A stretch of 64,000 nucleotides of DNA, taken from Elusimicrobiota bacterium. Its GTDB lineage: Bacteria > Elusimicrobiota > Elusimicrobia > UBA1565 > UBA9628. The translations under genes and the position numbers were made by a program. The notes below the pieces were generated by a model. That model made no database searches and was not told the origin of the DNA. It worked only from the letters and a program-made list of their open reading frames with translations. Shown piece by piece: positions 24,538-34,156 of this stretch (its first letter is position 1; every line of letters starts with the position of its first letter). The stretch covers positions 22,262 through 86,261 of the forward strand of contig DMMY01000029.1 in the NCBI GenBank assembly GCA_003452935.1. Reading direction: 5' to 3'.

Positions 24538-24830
24538 TGTTTTCCCTTGTCTACCATCCTCTGGTAGCCAAGGACATCGTCGGCATTAATCGAGACATTC
24601 GCCAACGCCTGGCGAAAGCCATTCAAGAACGCCTTTCCTCTCACCCGGAATCCTACGGCAAGCCATTGCGCGGAGATTTGGCGGGCTATTGGACTCTGCG
24701 TGTGGGCGATTATCGGGTGGTGTATAGGGTCGTCAAGCATGAAGTCTGGATATTTGCCATCATCAATCGGCGGGATGTCTATTCTGAGGTGATGAACAGG
24801 CTGTCCTGGGGCGCATCGGCGGAGGCTTGA
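24534..24830 (+). CDS. RelE/ParE-superfamily toxin
   Basis: The 98-aa protein has the RelE fold signature: FSLVYHPLVAKDIVGINRD, the basic KPLRGDLAGYWTLRVGDYRV stretch and the C-terminal VYRVVKHEVWIFAIINRRDVY. RelE toxins cut ribosome-bound mRNA; ParE relatives poison gyrase, and sequence alone does not settle which. It starts at GTG 24534 or ATG 24537, overlapping the antitoxin stop. The pair lies among accessory genes and dispersed repeats, as mobile TA modules often do. Confidence 0.85.
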   Translation: MMFSLVYHPLVAKDIVGINRDIRQRLAKAIQERLSSHPESYGKPLRGDLAGYWTLRVGDYRVVYRVVKHEVWIFAIINRRDVYSEVMNRLSWGASAEA

Positions 24831-24920
24831 CTCATACTGCTAGTACCAGACGTGAACTTTCGGAACTAACTGAAGCTTTTTGCTCTCGCATATTATTTGT
24901 GGCCCGCAGGTCCCGAATCA

Positions 24921-26684
24921 TCATCTCGCCATGGCCTCTGGAGTCACGCCGAGGGACAATAGGATCGCGATGCGACGGTCGGGATTTTTCACGGCCGCTG
25001 AAAGAAGGGTCGCATGACCCTTGAAGGCCGGCCCGTAGAGGCTCTGGAATTGCGCGGCATTCATTTTGACTATTTTTCTTGCGGCTGCTTTAGAGACTTC
25101 GAGAACGTTTTCGCCTGCCGTTTCCAGAATATCCTCCGCTGAATCCTCAGTGCTCTGCTGCGCCATGATGAATCCCATTAATGGCGTCGCGATCATGCTC
25201 CAAATTGCGAATGTCCCGACATTGAAATGCGAATGAGAATCTTCCCCCTCCCCAATGATCCGTAGCGCTTCATCGAGCAGCGACTTGGCGTTGACCTGGT
25301 TGACCGCGGAAGCGACAGCATCTATGCCCTTGGCGATGGCGCGCGACGCGTCATCATCCTCGTCGACAAACTCCTCATAAGCATCCAGGAGCCGCTGCGC
25401 GAACGTCGCGCGTTCCCAGTCTTCCGTCCTAAGGCCGCGCAGGATGTCCTTTTCCACGCGCCGCCCGAGCTCTTGCAGGGTCGCGGGATCGCCGATGGAA
25501 AGGAGATTGAGGACGGCGCTCTCAAAAAGGTCTCCTTCCCGCTCGCGCAGGGCCAACTGCAGGAGCGGTTGCGCGGCTCTAGGGTCGCCGATGTCGCCCA
25601 GGGCCGATGCCGCTGCCAGGGCGAGCTTCTCATTGTTATTCGTCAAAATCTGGATGAAAGGCTCTACTGCGGCCGCCTGCTTCATGTCGCCCAGAGCGCC
25701 AATGGCCGCGACCCTTACTTGCGTCTTGAGGTCCGATTGCGCCAGCCTGAGAAGATCATCGACGATCATTATCCCTTGCGAGCGCTTCATGATCGTCTTG
25801 ATGGCCAGTCTGCGGTCCCGCCAGCTCGGGGAAGACAACTCCTGGTGGAGCTCCGTCATTTCCTTGCGCGAAAAAGCCCATTTCTTGTAAAGCTTGGCGG
25901 CCAAGAAGCCCACGGGGATGCTGGCCATGATCGCCGCCCAAGTCAATGGATCTCCTTGAGAAAGCAATTGAACGAATTTTACGAAGATGGAAGAATCCGC
26001 GGAGACGGTTTTTATCCCAAAATCCGACGAGGCCAATGCCGCCGGCGCGGACAACATGACCCCGGCAGCCCCGGCGCTTCGCATGGCCTTGGCCAGTTGT
26101 TCGTGCAGTCTGGGGAAACGGCTCGTCGGCGCCCGGCCGACGACATCTTCGACGTCGCCCGAGGCGTGAATGCTGCCGCCGTCAAACATCAAGCGGGCAT
26201 TTGCCGCTGCCTGCGCATCGCTGGAATGCTCCGAGCCGGGATTGGTAGCCAACTCCTGGACGTTGGACAACGATGGCACGGTCATCGATGGTCTCGGAGC
26301 AATCGTGCTGTCCGCTGGGCTTTCCTGATATGGGAGCGCCGCCTCGGCCGCGGCAGTCGGTTTAACGGCAGAGCCCGTATCCCGCGCCGGCGATTCGGAT
26401 TCGACGCCTGACGTCTTGGTGGGGATGATCGTCGCCAGCGGCTGTAAGAGCGGCTTAAGACCGGCATTCCCCATTGGTGCCCGCAGCGATCCCGACAGAG
26501 AAGAAATATGAGATAAACTATTTATGGGGTTGCCGACTATGCGGACAATCGCGCTGGAGACCGGCGTTACTCTGGTCTGGGTCATGTTCGCGGCCAAGGC
26601 CTGGCAGCAGCGGGGGCCCGGGATGGACATAACCAGGGCAGACGCGACCGCGACTACAAAAGTTTTCTTGATAGTGATCTCCAT
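24921..26684 (-). CDS. Secreted HEAT-repeat protein with one TM segment
   Basis: The 587-aa protein has a signal peptide, a ~200-residue low-complexity Pro/Ser/Ala region, a TM helix (ITWAAIMASIPVGFLAA-like, about residues 250-272), then HEAT/PBS-lyase-type repeats: RVAAIGALGDMKQAAAVEPF and ALAAASALGDIGDPRAAQPL. The C-terminal ~150 residues are helical. HEAT repeats bind proteins; no catalytic residue is apparent. An AAGGAGA site fixes the start. It is the only minus-strand gene between two plus-strand accessory blocks. Confidence 0.75.
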   Translation of the reverse strand: MEITIKKTFVVAVASALVMSIPGPRCCQALAANMTQTRVTPVSSAIVRIVGNPINSLSHISSLSGSLRAPMGNAGLKPLLQPLATIIPTKTSGVESESPARDTGSAVKPTAAAEAALPYQESPADSTIAPRPSMTVPSLSNVQELATNPGSEHSSDAQAAANARLMFDGGSIHASGDVEDVVGRAPTSRFPRLHEQLAKAMRSAGAAGVMLSAPAALASSDFGIKTVSADSSIFVKFVQLLSQGDPLTWAAIMASIPVGFLAAKLYKKWAFSRKEMTELHQELSSPSWRDRRLAIKTIMKRSQGIMIVDDLLRLAQSDLKTQVRVAAIGALGDMKQAAAVEPFIQILTNNNEKLALAAASALGDIGDPRAAQPLLQLALREREGDLFESAVLNLLSIGDPATLQELGRRVEKDILRGLRTEDWERATFAQRLLDAYEEFVDEDDDASRAIAKGIDAVASAVNQVNAKSLLDEALRIIGEGEDSHSHFNVGTFAIWSMIATPLMGFIMAQQSTEDSAEDILETAGENVLEVSKAAARKIVKMNAAQFQSLYGPAFKGHATLLSAAVKNPDRRIAILLSLGVTPEAMAR

Positions 26685-27078
26685 GTCTATTCTCCTTGCG
26701 GGGCTTCGTTATAGAGAATAGTCCGTCGTCCACAGCCTTGCCTGGGCCGCTGGGCACCGGCGTTGGAGGCAAAAGACCTAGCGCTTAATGGGCCCGAGGT
26801 CCCGGCAGCAAACCCGCAAGTGCCAGACATGAACTTCTACGAGGATGCAGCCTTGATTCGATCTGTGTCGGTGGGGAATGGAGAATGCAAGTTTGATATC
26901 AAACTAATGATTATTTTCAAAACTTAATTTGTTTTTATGAGTGAAACGTTGTATCCTGGAATTTGGGAAAGGGAAATGCCGGGTTGGGAGTTGATGGTAT
27001 CAGCCAGGTTCTAACTTCATTCAATAAGCGACCCCAATTGATAATCATAAAGCCCTTCGTCGGGAAATCGGTTCTGGC
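26685..27078. other. Intergenic region with two repeat types
   Basis: No convincing gene lies in these ~390 bp. A short sequence AGTGCCAGACATGAACTTC (26819-26837) nearly matches 24842-24860, and R-family copy 2 occupies 27001-27035. The stretch 26895-26940 is AT-rich and could hold a promoter. Confidence 0.5.
27001..27035 (+). repeat. Dispersed repeat family R, copy 2
   Basis: Aligns base for base over 35 nt with copy 1 (differences in the CCTCGTG segment, here CTTCATT). It ends 43 bp before the lipoprotein peptidase gene. Confidence 0.8.
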
Positions 27079-27828
27079 ATGAGTAGATGGTGGAGCATTT
27101 TGGCGTTTTTGCCCCTTCAGGGGTGCGCCGCTTTCCCCCCTCTTGGGCATGAAGCGAGTTCCACCCAAGCCCAATACATCCTTGGACACTTGCAGGTCTC
27201 CACTGAGCTGACTGCCAGGCGCAAGGAGTTCGCGCGGGCAGTTGTGGACGCCAAGAGTATAGTGGTGGATTTCGCGGCTCGTCATGGTTGGGAAAAGCAG
27301 GCCCAAGTATCCATGTTCGACACGGTTGAGATATTCTCCTCGCAACAGGATTTGTGGCAACGGGTGAAGGAGTTGAATAAACTTCCTGCGGAGACTCCAT
27401 TGCCGACAGCAGGTCTTGTCGCAGGGCTTGAGTCTCGGGTTCTGCTGGCCGTACACCCTGAAGAATATGCGCGCATCAGTCCTGCATATGCGACCGCGCA
27501 AAAGGATGCTTGGACCCGGTTGCTTGCCCATGAGATAGCGCATCGTCTCCATGTGGTCATCCTGAATGGGAATGAAGATGCCATGGGGCCGGCTTGGTTC
27601 TTTGAAGGTTTTGCTGTTTTAGCGGCTGGTCAAGCGATAGGCTCAGACATTGTGTTGAAGTCGAGTGATGACGCCTTGGCTCAGGTCGCTGATGCCAAGA
27701 GCAAAGGCGCTTATTCGCGGTATGCGGCGGCGGTGCGTTTCTTTCTGACAAAGACATCGCTTTCAGAGTTGGTGGCCAAGGCTGGACAGAAGGATTTTGA
27801 GGCGTGGCTTAAGTCCTTGCATGGTTGA
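27079..27828 (+). CDS. Lipoprotein zinc metallopeptidase (peptidase MA/gluzincin-like)
   Basis: The 249-aa protein has a lipobox (LPLQGCAAF, Cys16) and a zincin site: LLAHEIAHRLH supplies HExxH, and 20 or so residues on PAWFFEGFAVLAAG supplies the third-ligand Glu in the WFxEGFA context typical of M1-like/peptidase MA proteins. It is shorter than most relatives and probably works at the outer or inner membrane surface. The substrate is unknown. It is flanked closely by R-repeat copies 2 and 3. Confidence 0.78.
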   Translation: MSRWWSILAFLPLQGCAAFPPLGHEASSTQAQYILGHLQVSTELTARRKEFARAVVDAKSIVVDFAARHGWEKQAQVSMFDTVEIFSSQQDLWQRVKELNKLPAETPLPTAGLVAGLESRVLLAVHPEEYARISPAYATAQKDAWTRLLAHEIAHRLHVVILNGNEDAMGPAWFFEGFAVLAAGQAIGSDIVLKSSDDALAQVADAKSKGAYSRYAAAVRFFLTKTSLSELVAKAGQKDFEAWLKSLHG

Positions 27829-27838
27829 TTCCAGGCAG

Positions 27839-27870
27839 AGCCAGGTTCTAACCTTGTCAAGCCAGGGCCC
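27839..27870 (+). repeat. Dispersed repeat family R, copy 3 (diverged)
   Basis: Shares AGCCAGGTTCTAACCT with copy 1 and, after a diverged middle, the following CAG-TTTCTTG. It starts 10 nt after the peptidase stop codon. Confidence 0.65.
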
Positions 27871-27916
27871 AGTTTCTTGCTTGCTTTTGAAACGAGCCTC
27901 TGTTAAATTTGATTCG

Positions 27917-28021
27917 ATGATTAATGTCCGTCCCTCGCAGAAGAATCGTTCGCGCGGCGTCGAGAACCCCGAGATCCAGCAGCGCATACTGCGGATCGTC
28001 TCGAAATTGATTCGTCAATAG
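27917..28021 (+). CDS. Possible small basic peptide
   Basis: A 34-codon frame, MINVRPSQKNRSRGVENPEI then QQRILRIVSKLIRQ, lies just before the next gene (5-nt gap). It lacks a clear ribosome-binding site and may be a leader peptide or chance. Confidence 0.25.
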   Translation: MINVRPSQKNRSRGVENPEIQQRILRIVSKLIRQ

Positions 28022-28026
28022 TTCTT

Positions 28027-28359
28027 GTGGAAATTCAGCATCCCGGTCTGGCGGCGGGCGGATGGGCCAAATTGTCGCTCTTGCAGCAATTGGGCAATGT
28101 GGGAAGCGAGGTCAGCCGGGCGCAGCGTTGGCAAAATAAAGACCCCCTCCTTTTCGAGTGCGCCATGAGCAGGGCGCTTGAGCTATTGGATCTTTCAATT
28201 CAAGATCCGCGCTGGCGGCATCGATTGAAAGAGCTTGCCCGATCGCGTGAGCTGCTTTGCGACGCTTGGCTAGGAGGCAAGGAATACGGGACGCAGTTGG
28301 AGGACCTCAACCGCTATTTTTTTCATTTTGCGCTTGCCGCCAGAAGATTGATTTTATGA
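28027..28359 (+). CDS. Conserved hypothetical helical protein (small accessory family)
   Basis: The 110-aa protein starts at GTG and is predominantly helical: the pattern GGWAKLSLLQQLGNVGSEV, then ALELLDLSIQDPRWRHRLKE, then ELLCDAWLGGKEYGT recalls a widespread small bacterial family of unknown function often seen as a lone accessory gene. No catalytic motif is evident. R-repeat copies lie upstream (copy 3) and 10 nt after its stop (copy 4), giving a cassette-like unit. Confidence 0.65.
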   Translation: MEIQHPGLAAGGWAKLSLLQQLGNVGSEVSRAQRWQNKDPLLFECAMSRALELLDLSIQDPRWRHRLKELARSRELLCDAWLGGKEYGTQLEDLNRYFFHFALAARRLIL

Positions 28360-28369
28360 TGTTGACCGG

Positions 28370-28403
28370 AGCGGGGTTCTAACGCCGTTCAATAAGCGAC
28401 CCC
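28370..28403 (+). repeat. Dispersed repeat family R, copy 4
   Basis: Carries GGTTCTAACGCCGTTCAATA followed by AGCGACCCC, close to copy 2, 10 nt after the stop of the preceding gene. Confidence 0.75.
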
Positions 28404-28488
28404 GATGAGATCATCGTTCCCTCCGGCGAGCCCATCCAGAACCCAGTTTCAGAGAGGCACTTGCAAATGACTGCCCGTTTTGAAAAAT

Positions 28489-31400
28489 TTATCTGCCCGT
28501 TGCGCGGGCGGGACCGAGGATCGCTAGGATCGCGTCCTCGATAAGCGCAGGAGCCTTTCCGGCCAGGATTCTGGCGATTTCGCGACGGACTTGCCTGGTA
28601 AATTCCAAATCCGGCACGTATTCCTCTTGTTCCAGAGTCACCAGCCCCTTGAGAGCTCCAAATGAAACTTTTCGTTTGATCTTGATATCGCTCTCGGAGA
28701 AGGCGCTCACGAGCGCCAGGGTCCTGTCTTCGAACTTGATATCTCGAGCCATGACTTCATCGATGGCCTCGTCGAGTTTTCGGAGTTGCTCGCGAGTTGG
28801 CCTCTGTGATTCGCTCAGCGCCAGGCCATGCAATGTGATGCCCCTCTTGCTGCGCGAAAGGCTGGCCCGAAGGAACTGAGCCACGTGATACAGCTCATCT
28901 CCTTTGAACCAGTTCGCGGATTGGCTAAAGTTTTCGGCTTGGCCGAAATCGATAGGATAGATGGTTCTTGTCTTTTTATCCATCAGCCAGTTGCCCGCGT
29001 GTCCATCGGCATTGAACCAGCCATGGCGAAACAGGCCGCGGAAACTGGCCACAAGCACCAAGCGAGCCGCGATTTGGCGGGCTTTCGATGCGGGGGATTG
29101 GTTGAGCGTTGTGCCGCCGGCCTTCTCCATGAATAGCAGGTGATCGCGGATCTCGAAGCCGGGCAACAGCTGCGGGACAATGAAGCGCCAGCCACGCAGT
29201 TCCTTGCGCATCTCCTTATTGAGCTGCTCGAAAACAACCTTGGCTTGGGCCACTTTCTCGGCCTCTTGGCTGAACCGCAATTCGTCGGCGAGCTGTTCCT
29301 CTACGGTGTCGAGCATCGAGCGCATGGCTCGGTAATCGAACGCCACGCCCAACTTTTCGAGTTCGCCGAGAAACGCCCGAGCTCGACCCAGGTTGCTGCG
29401 GATCTGCTCCTCGGCATACGGTCTGCGGACCATCATGACCGCCTCTTGTCCGTTTTTGAGCCGGACCAGGACAACGGCTTTGACGCTGGCGCTGCCCAGG
29501 ATCGCTTCCAGATGGTCGATCTTGGATATTTCCTCAGGAGTGAGAGCGGCGCGCATGATTGATAGTATCTCGGCCTTCTCTATTGGATTGGCCTTGTCCT
29601 TGAGTTCTTTGAGTTCCTGAGAAGCCTCGCTGCCGAAGAGTTTCCAAAGCGCCCCCAACTGGCCCGCCTTGATTCCCACCGTTTGGAAGACCTCGAAAAT
29701 TGGCTTGAGTCCCGCTCCCGCCTCTCCCTTACGGCTCAGCATGAAAGCCATCGTCACCGAGCGTTCCTTGGCGGGCAAACTGTTCAGGTACGCGATCAGA
29801 ACTTGCTCGCGCAGCGAACCAGGGGCGTAACCGAGGTATTGGCGCATCAAGCGTTGCTGGAAGCCGGGCTGTTCCATCGGCGGACGGCTGCCCCCGGTGA
29901 AGAGCATTTCAATAGAGGGAATCTTTTCGTTCGGCGTCGCTTCGCGGGCGAAAGCCTGGATCTGCAGCTTGCCCGCGAGCCGATACCGCTCGCGGGCGCG
30001 CGCGATGTCAGTTTCTCGACCAAAGATGCCTATTTTTTCTTCGGTCTCCGCGAAACGTTTATCGAATGCGGCCTCGATTTCAGGTGGAAAGGGCTTATTG
30101 CGCGGGTCGGCTACGAAATCGGCCAGCGCGAGGCGTTGCTCCGGGGTCAAATCCTGCGTGAGCCATTGATGCGTGGAAAGCCATTGGATGGCTTTGGGAT
30201 TGGCCTTTCGCCAGTTCGAGCTTTTGGCGTCTTGCGCCATCTCCACGATCTCGGGATTCTCGATACGCAGCCGCCAAAGCGAGTCTTCGATGAGCTGGTC
30301 GCGGCTCGACGAATCCTGGGGTACTAGATCGTGCAGGACATCCAAGAATTGTTGGTACTCTCCCTTTCCGACTTCGCGTCCTTCGAGAATCTGAAGATCC
30401 GATTCCAAGGCCTCCCGCGCCAGCGCCACCCTCAGCGTGCCGCTGGTGATTGTTTTGCTCTTGAGGATGGACACCAGCTTCTTGCGCGCATCCGCCGACT
30501 TCCTGAGCGGTTCGCGCAGAATTCGATCGAAGACCTCGTCGGTTTCCGGAGTGCCTCCCGTGGCGGTGATCGTCGCGAAGGCCTTCAGCTTGCGCTCGGC
30601 GTCTTCCGGCAGGTCGAACAGCGCTCGGGCAAAGGCATTCTTGAGCTCGTACCATTCTGGCGAATTCAGTTGAGCGCTGATGCGATCCTTGGCATGCTCG
30701 TTGCGCTCGATTGAGTAGTCGATATGTGCGGCCTGCCCCAGCGTGGCATCGAGGAGGGTCTCGAAGCGATCCAATGCATCGGTCGCTCCGACAACGTCCT
30801 GGAGTTCTTGAAGCAGTTCGCCCTTGAGCGCGACGATGACCTTGAGGTTGTCGTCCGTGAATATCAACGGATGCTTAATTCTCCCGGGCGAAAATATCGC
30901 CCGCGACAAGAAGTCGGCATACGAATTGACCACGCCGGCTCGGAGCAGCTCCGAGATGACGCGCTTGACATTAGGCAGGAGCGAGCCTCGAGAATTGCCA
31001 TTGTACCACGAGGCATACATCGGGAAGTGGTCTCTTCCCGTTTCCGGAGTCTCGATAAATAGCCGGCGCAGCAAATCCCGCTTATGGGCCGGCTGCAGAG
31101 TCGACTCGTTGATGCACCGAGCCAGGATATCCAAAGCCGTTTGGGCGGCTTCTGGATCGCTGCCATCGCGCCCCTGAAGCGCTTCTAGAACCTCGGCGTT
31201 CATCCGCGCCAGCTCTTCGAGCGAAAGGGATTCGTAGCCGCGAGCGGATAGAGCCTTGGACAATCGCTCGCCGTACATCCGCCGCAGGATTCTCTGTTTC
31301 TTGTCCAGATAGCCTCCGGCGACAAGAATCCGGGCTACTTGGCTCTCCAGGTCCTTGGAAACCATGTCAGGATTCTGATGGCCGGTGAGATATGGAAACA

Positions 31401-34128
31401 GATCGTCGCCAGCCCATTCAGGCTCAGCGTAGGTCGGCATCCACTTTTGGACTAGTTCAGTGGAGACTAGGCTTTTGAGAAACGGCGCGTAGCCTGCTGA
31501 CATTGCGAATTTTTTAACGGAGTCGTTGAGCTCGGCGTCAGCCTGTTTTGGCGGGATGGCAAGGAGTTCGTATACGATCGGCCAATATGTGTGCCGTGAC
31601 GTGACGAGATCGAGCACCGCGAACCGAGCTCTGTCCCTCCAGATTTCACGCGCGACGGCCCGATATCGATTCCGGAGATCGGGACTTAGGCGATCCAGGA
31701 ACGCGCGCTGATGTTTATCGAGGGTAGCACGTATTGTCTGGGGTGAGGCTGCGCCGACCTGGTATCGAAAGTTCAGCCGGGAAAATGCCTCGTCTCCTTG
31801 GACCTCGCGATATGCGATCCGCCAGTTCGCGCGGCTTCGCGCGACTACCCTTGGCAGCACGCGTTCATGGAAGAAGGGCGCGAACCGGTCTCCGTAGCCG
31901 AAGTAGTTTTCCGAAAAATCAGCCAAGCCTCGGAAAGAGCTCTCATCAGGCTCATAATTCATCCAAGTCACCAAAGCTGATGCGAGCGCCGCTTGCGTGG
32001 CTTCTATAAAAACATCCCGCGGTGCCGCATTAGAAAAACGGCGCAGCTCCAATTGGAGCGCTTTGATGCCGCCCATGCTCGGCTGCTTGAATACCGGCAT
32101 GAAGGCATTATCATCTCCGGTTTTTTGCTCGATTTTCTTGAACCTTAAGAACCTGGCCGCCGCATGCCGCAGCCGGGTTTTGTATTCCTCCGATCGATAG
32201 AGCGGGATTCGCGCCATCAAGCTGCGATGTTTCTCCCGATGACTGATCCCGGCATCCGTGGCCGGGTCGATGAGCCTCAGATTGAGCGCGATGACGGCTT
32301 CTTTTTCAGACGCCGTCAAGGTCGTGCCGCGATCGATCAAGAGTTGGTCGAGGTGGATGATCAAGTCGGTGATATCCTTGAGATAGCCCGAACGCGCGGT
32401 TCGGCCGTTCGAATCTGTGGTTTGTGACGCTCCCCACGCATCTGACGTCCAGCTATAAATATTCTCAGGAGCCGCCGCCAGGATCTTCTCGATTCCCGCG
32501 ATGGTCTCCAGAATGGTCGCGGGCAGAGCCTGTGGTGGGGCCTGAGGAGCCGCAGGAAGAAGGAGTTTCCCCTCAGCCGCGAGCCCCGCAGGAATCGGGT
32601 CATTAATCACAGGCTTGTCGCCCCGCATGTAACGCAGCGCGGTCAGCGCGATCCTCTGGGCGCTCAGACGCATTTGGTCGTCCGGGTGCGAACTGAAGTA
32701 GGAATAAAGCGGGTTGATGGCGCGCTCTTCGGGATTAGGGTCCAAAATTTTTTGAAGTGCCGTAAGCCCGTCGATCAACGCGTCGTCGGGGAGCTGCGCT
32801 TCCCGCAACAGATTGACGGCTTCGACGTCCGTGCGTAGCTCGATGGCTTGCAGCGCCTGATTTGGGTTTTCGATTTTTATGCCTGAGGTCAGAATGGGCT
32901 CGGGCTCGCGATAACGATATGTATTCTCAATGCCACGCGGGTCGAAGACGTCGAGGGTATGAGATATTTCATGGGCCATGACGCCTAAGAGAGCTCTCAT
33001 CGCCCTCTCCGGATCGCCGGGAAAACTATCGAAAAACGCCTTGACCATGCCCGTTGTCATCGTCCAAACGGCCTTCTTGACGCCCGCGGGCGTTTCAACC
33101 ACGGACATATAGGCATTCGCGCGCGGAGAATCGTGGATCCACAGCTCGGCGGGAAGTCGCAGTGAAACTCCGATACGCTCCTCTGACACCTTTGCGAGCG
33201 CCGTGCGGAGCCGGGCCATGGGCGCGGCTAGAGCCTGCCGGAGCAGAGGAAGCTCCGAGCCGGCGAGAATCCTTCCCCAGGCCTGTTCTGCAAGCTGGCG
33301 GAATTCGTCTTCTGGAAGGATTGGGCGTTCAGCATGCCGTTGTGAAAGATCGATGCGGTTTATGCCGCGAGCGAGAGTGGTTTTCGGTTCGCCTAAGCTT
33401 GTCCATCTGGGGATGAGTCCAGTATCCACCGCAGGACGGGGTGTGGCTTTGGCCAGTTTGGCATGCCGACGCGCGAAGCTCGCCGACTTTATGGCTCCTT
33501 CTGGGATCCCGTCTTGCGCGGCCAGAGCTTCCACGACGGTCTTTGCTTCCAGGCCCTTTGCGATGCTCTGCATGAGCGTGTCGATGTGCGCTCTCTGGGA
33601 GCTGTCGAGTTTGGAATGCGCCTGCTCAAATGCTGGCTTGACCGCCTTGCGAATTTCCGCGGGCAGGTAAACGCTCAAAGCGCCCTGCAGCATGTTGAGC
33701 TTGGCTGTCACTTCAGGCAAGGCATCCTGTCCCGGTTCTGCGGAAGCTGCTTGTTTAATCAACGTCTTGGCTTGCTCGGCCACCAGCACGCGGGCTTGCG
33801 CCACGGCGGATTTGAGATCGGCGGCGGAAACGGTTTCCGGTGTCAGGCCGCGGGCTTCTAAATTCATCACTACCGGCGAAAGGCTGTTGCGTATGGCCGG
33901 ATTGGCGGGATCGGATTTCAGGATGGGCAGGAGTTGTCCCAGACCCGCCAAAGCACCGATGGGTTGGGCTACAAGCGCATGCAGGGATTGAGCCCAGGCA
34001 GGACGGACCGAGCCATAAATGCTGGAAACGGGAACAGACTTGATTTGGGCTGCGGCCGGGAGCGCAAGGGAAATAGCGAAGGCCGCTATAATAGAGGAAA
34101 AAGTCGGCGAAAGGTTCGATCTTTTCAC
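28489..34128 (-). CDS. Giant secreted protein: M48-like peptidase domain plus UbiB/ABC1-like kinase-fold domain
   Basis: About 1,880 residues (residue numbers here count from an ATG at 34155). A signal peptide starts MKRSNLSPTFSSIIAAFAIS if GTG 34128 with its AGGA site is used, as preferred. Around residue 394 is a zincin site, GVMAHEISHTLD, followed by ELRTDVEAVNLL (~439) and YSYFSSHPDDQMRLSAQ (~484), the order seen in M48 peptidases. A ~1,000-residue helical middle is unassigned. From ~1494 comes a UbiB/ABC1 fold: GIKAGQLGAL (KxGQ), HGWFNADGHAGNWLM (catalytic-loop Asp/Asn) and PIDFGQ (DFG). The lysine of the VAIK motif is replaced (AVMMVRRPY versus VAVKVQRP). The fusion and secretion of such a domain are unusual. 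Confidence 0.8.
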   Translation of the reverse strand: MKRSNLSPTFSSIIAAFAISLALPAAAQIKSVPVSSIYGSVRPAWAQSLHALVAQPIGALAGLGQLLPILKSDPANPAIRNSLSPVVMNLEARGLTPETVSAADLKSAVAQARVLVAEQAKTLIKQAASAEPGQDALPEVTAKLNMLQGALSVYLPAEIRKAVKPAFEQAHSKLDSSQRAHIDTLMQSIAKGLEAKTVVEALAAQDGIPEGAIKSASFARRHAKLAKATPRPAVDTGLIPRWTSLGEPKTTLARGINRIDLSQRHAERPILPEDEFRQLAEQAWGRILAGSELPLLRQALAAPMARLRTALAKVSEERIGVSLRLPAELWIHDSPRANAYMSVVETPAGVKKAVWTMTTGMVKAFFDSFPGDPERAMRALLGVMAHEISHTLDVFDPRGIENTYRYREPEPILTSGIKIENPNQALQAIELRTDVEAVNLLREAQLPDDALIDGLTALQKILDPNPEERAINPLYSYFSSHPDDQMRLSAQRIALTALRYMRGDKPVINDPIPAGLAAEGKLLLPAAPQAPPQALPATILETIAGIEKILAAAPENIYSWTSDAWGASQTTDSNGRTARSGYLKDITDLIIHLDQLLIDRGTTLTASEKEAVIALNLRLIDPATDAGISHREKHRSLMARIPLYRSEEYKTRLRHAAARFLRFKKIEQKTGDDNAFMPVFKQPSMGGIKALQLELRRFSNAAPRDVFIEATQAALASALVTWMNYEPDESSFRGLADFSENYFGYGDRFAPFFHERVLPRVVARSRANWRIAYREVQGDEAFSRLNFRYQVGAASPQTIRATLDKHQRAFLDRLSPDLRNRYRAVAREIWRDRARFAVLDLVTSRHTYWPIVYELLAIPPKQADAELNDSVKKFAMSAGYAPFLKSLVSTELVQKWMPTYAEPEWAGDDLFPYLTGHQNPDMVSKDLESQVARILVAGGYLDKKQRILRRMYGERLSKALSARGYESLSLEELARMNAEVLEALQGRDGSDPEAAQTALDILARCINESTLQPAHKRDLLRRLFIETPETGRDHFPMYASWYNGNSRGSLLPNVKRVISELLRAGVVNSYADFLSRAIFSPGRIKHPLIFTDDNLKVIVALKGELLQELQDVVGATDALDRFETLLDATLGQAAHIDYSIERNEHAKDRISAQLNSPEWYELKNAFARALFDLPEDAERKLKAFATITATGGTPETDEVFDRILREPLRKSADARKKLVSILKSKTITSGTLRVALAREALESDLQILEGREVGKGEYQQFLDVLHDLVPQDSSSRDQLIEDSLWRLRIENPEIVEMAQDAKSSNWRKANPKAIQWLSTHQWLTQDLTPEQRLALADFVADPRNKPFPPEIEAAFDKRFAETEEKIGIFGRETDIARARERYRLAGKLQIQAFAREATPNEKIPSIEMLFTGGSRPPMEQPGFQQRLMRQYLGYAPGSLREQVLIAYLNSLPAKERSVTMAFMLSRKGEAGAGLKPIFEVFQTVGIKAGQLGALWKLFGSEASQELKELKDKANPIEKAEILSIMRAALTPEEISKIDHLEAILGSASVKAVVLVRLKNGQEAVMMVRRPYAEEQIRSNLGRARAFLGELEKLGVAFDYRAMRSMLDTVEEQLADELRFSQEAEKVAQAKVVFEQLNKEMRKELRGWRFIVPQLLPGFEIRDHLLFMEKAGGTTLNQSPASKARQIAARLVLVASFRGLFRHGWFNADGHAGNWLMDKKTRTIYPIDFGQAENFSQSANWFKGDELYHVAQFLRASLSRSKRGITLHGLALSESQRPTREQLRKLDEAIDEVMARDIKFEDRTLALVSAFSESDIKIKRKVSFGALKGLVTLEQEEYVPDLEFTRQVRREIARILAGKAPALIEDAILAILGPARATGR

Positions 34129-34156
34129 AGCGTCCTTTTCAAATGAAAGACGCATC

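Noticed and set aside
24228..28403. Calling the R repeats integron attC sites outright
   Set aside because: No paired R'/L' half with GTTRRRY is found next to any copy, the TTCTAAC end breaks the RYYYAAC consensus, and no integrase is in the window.
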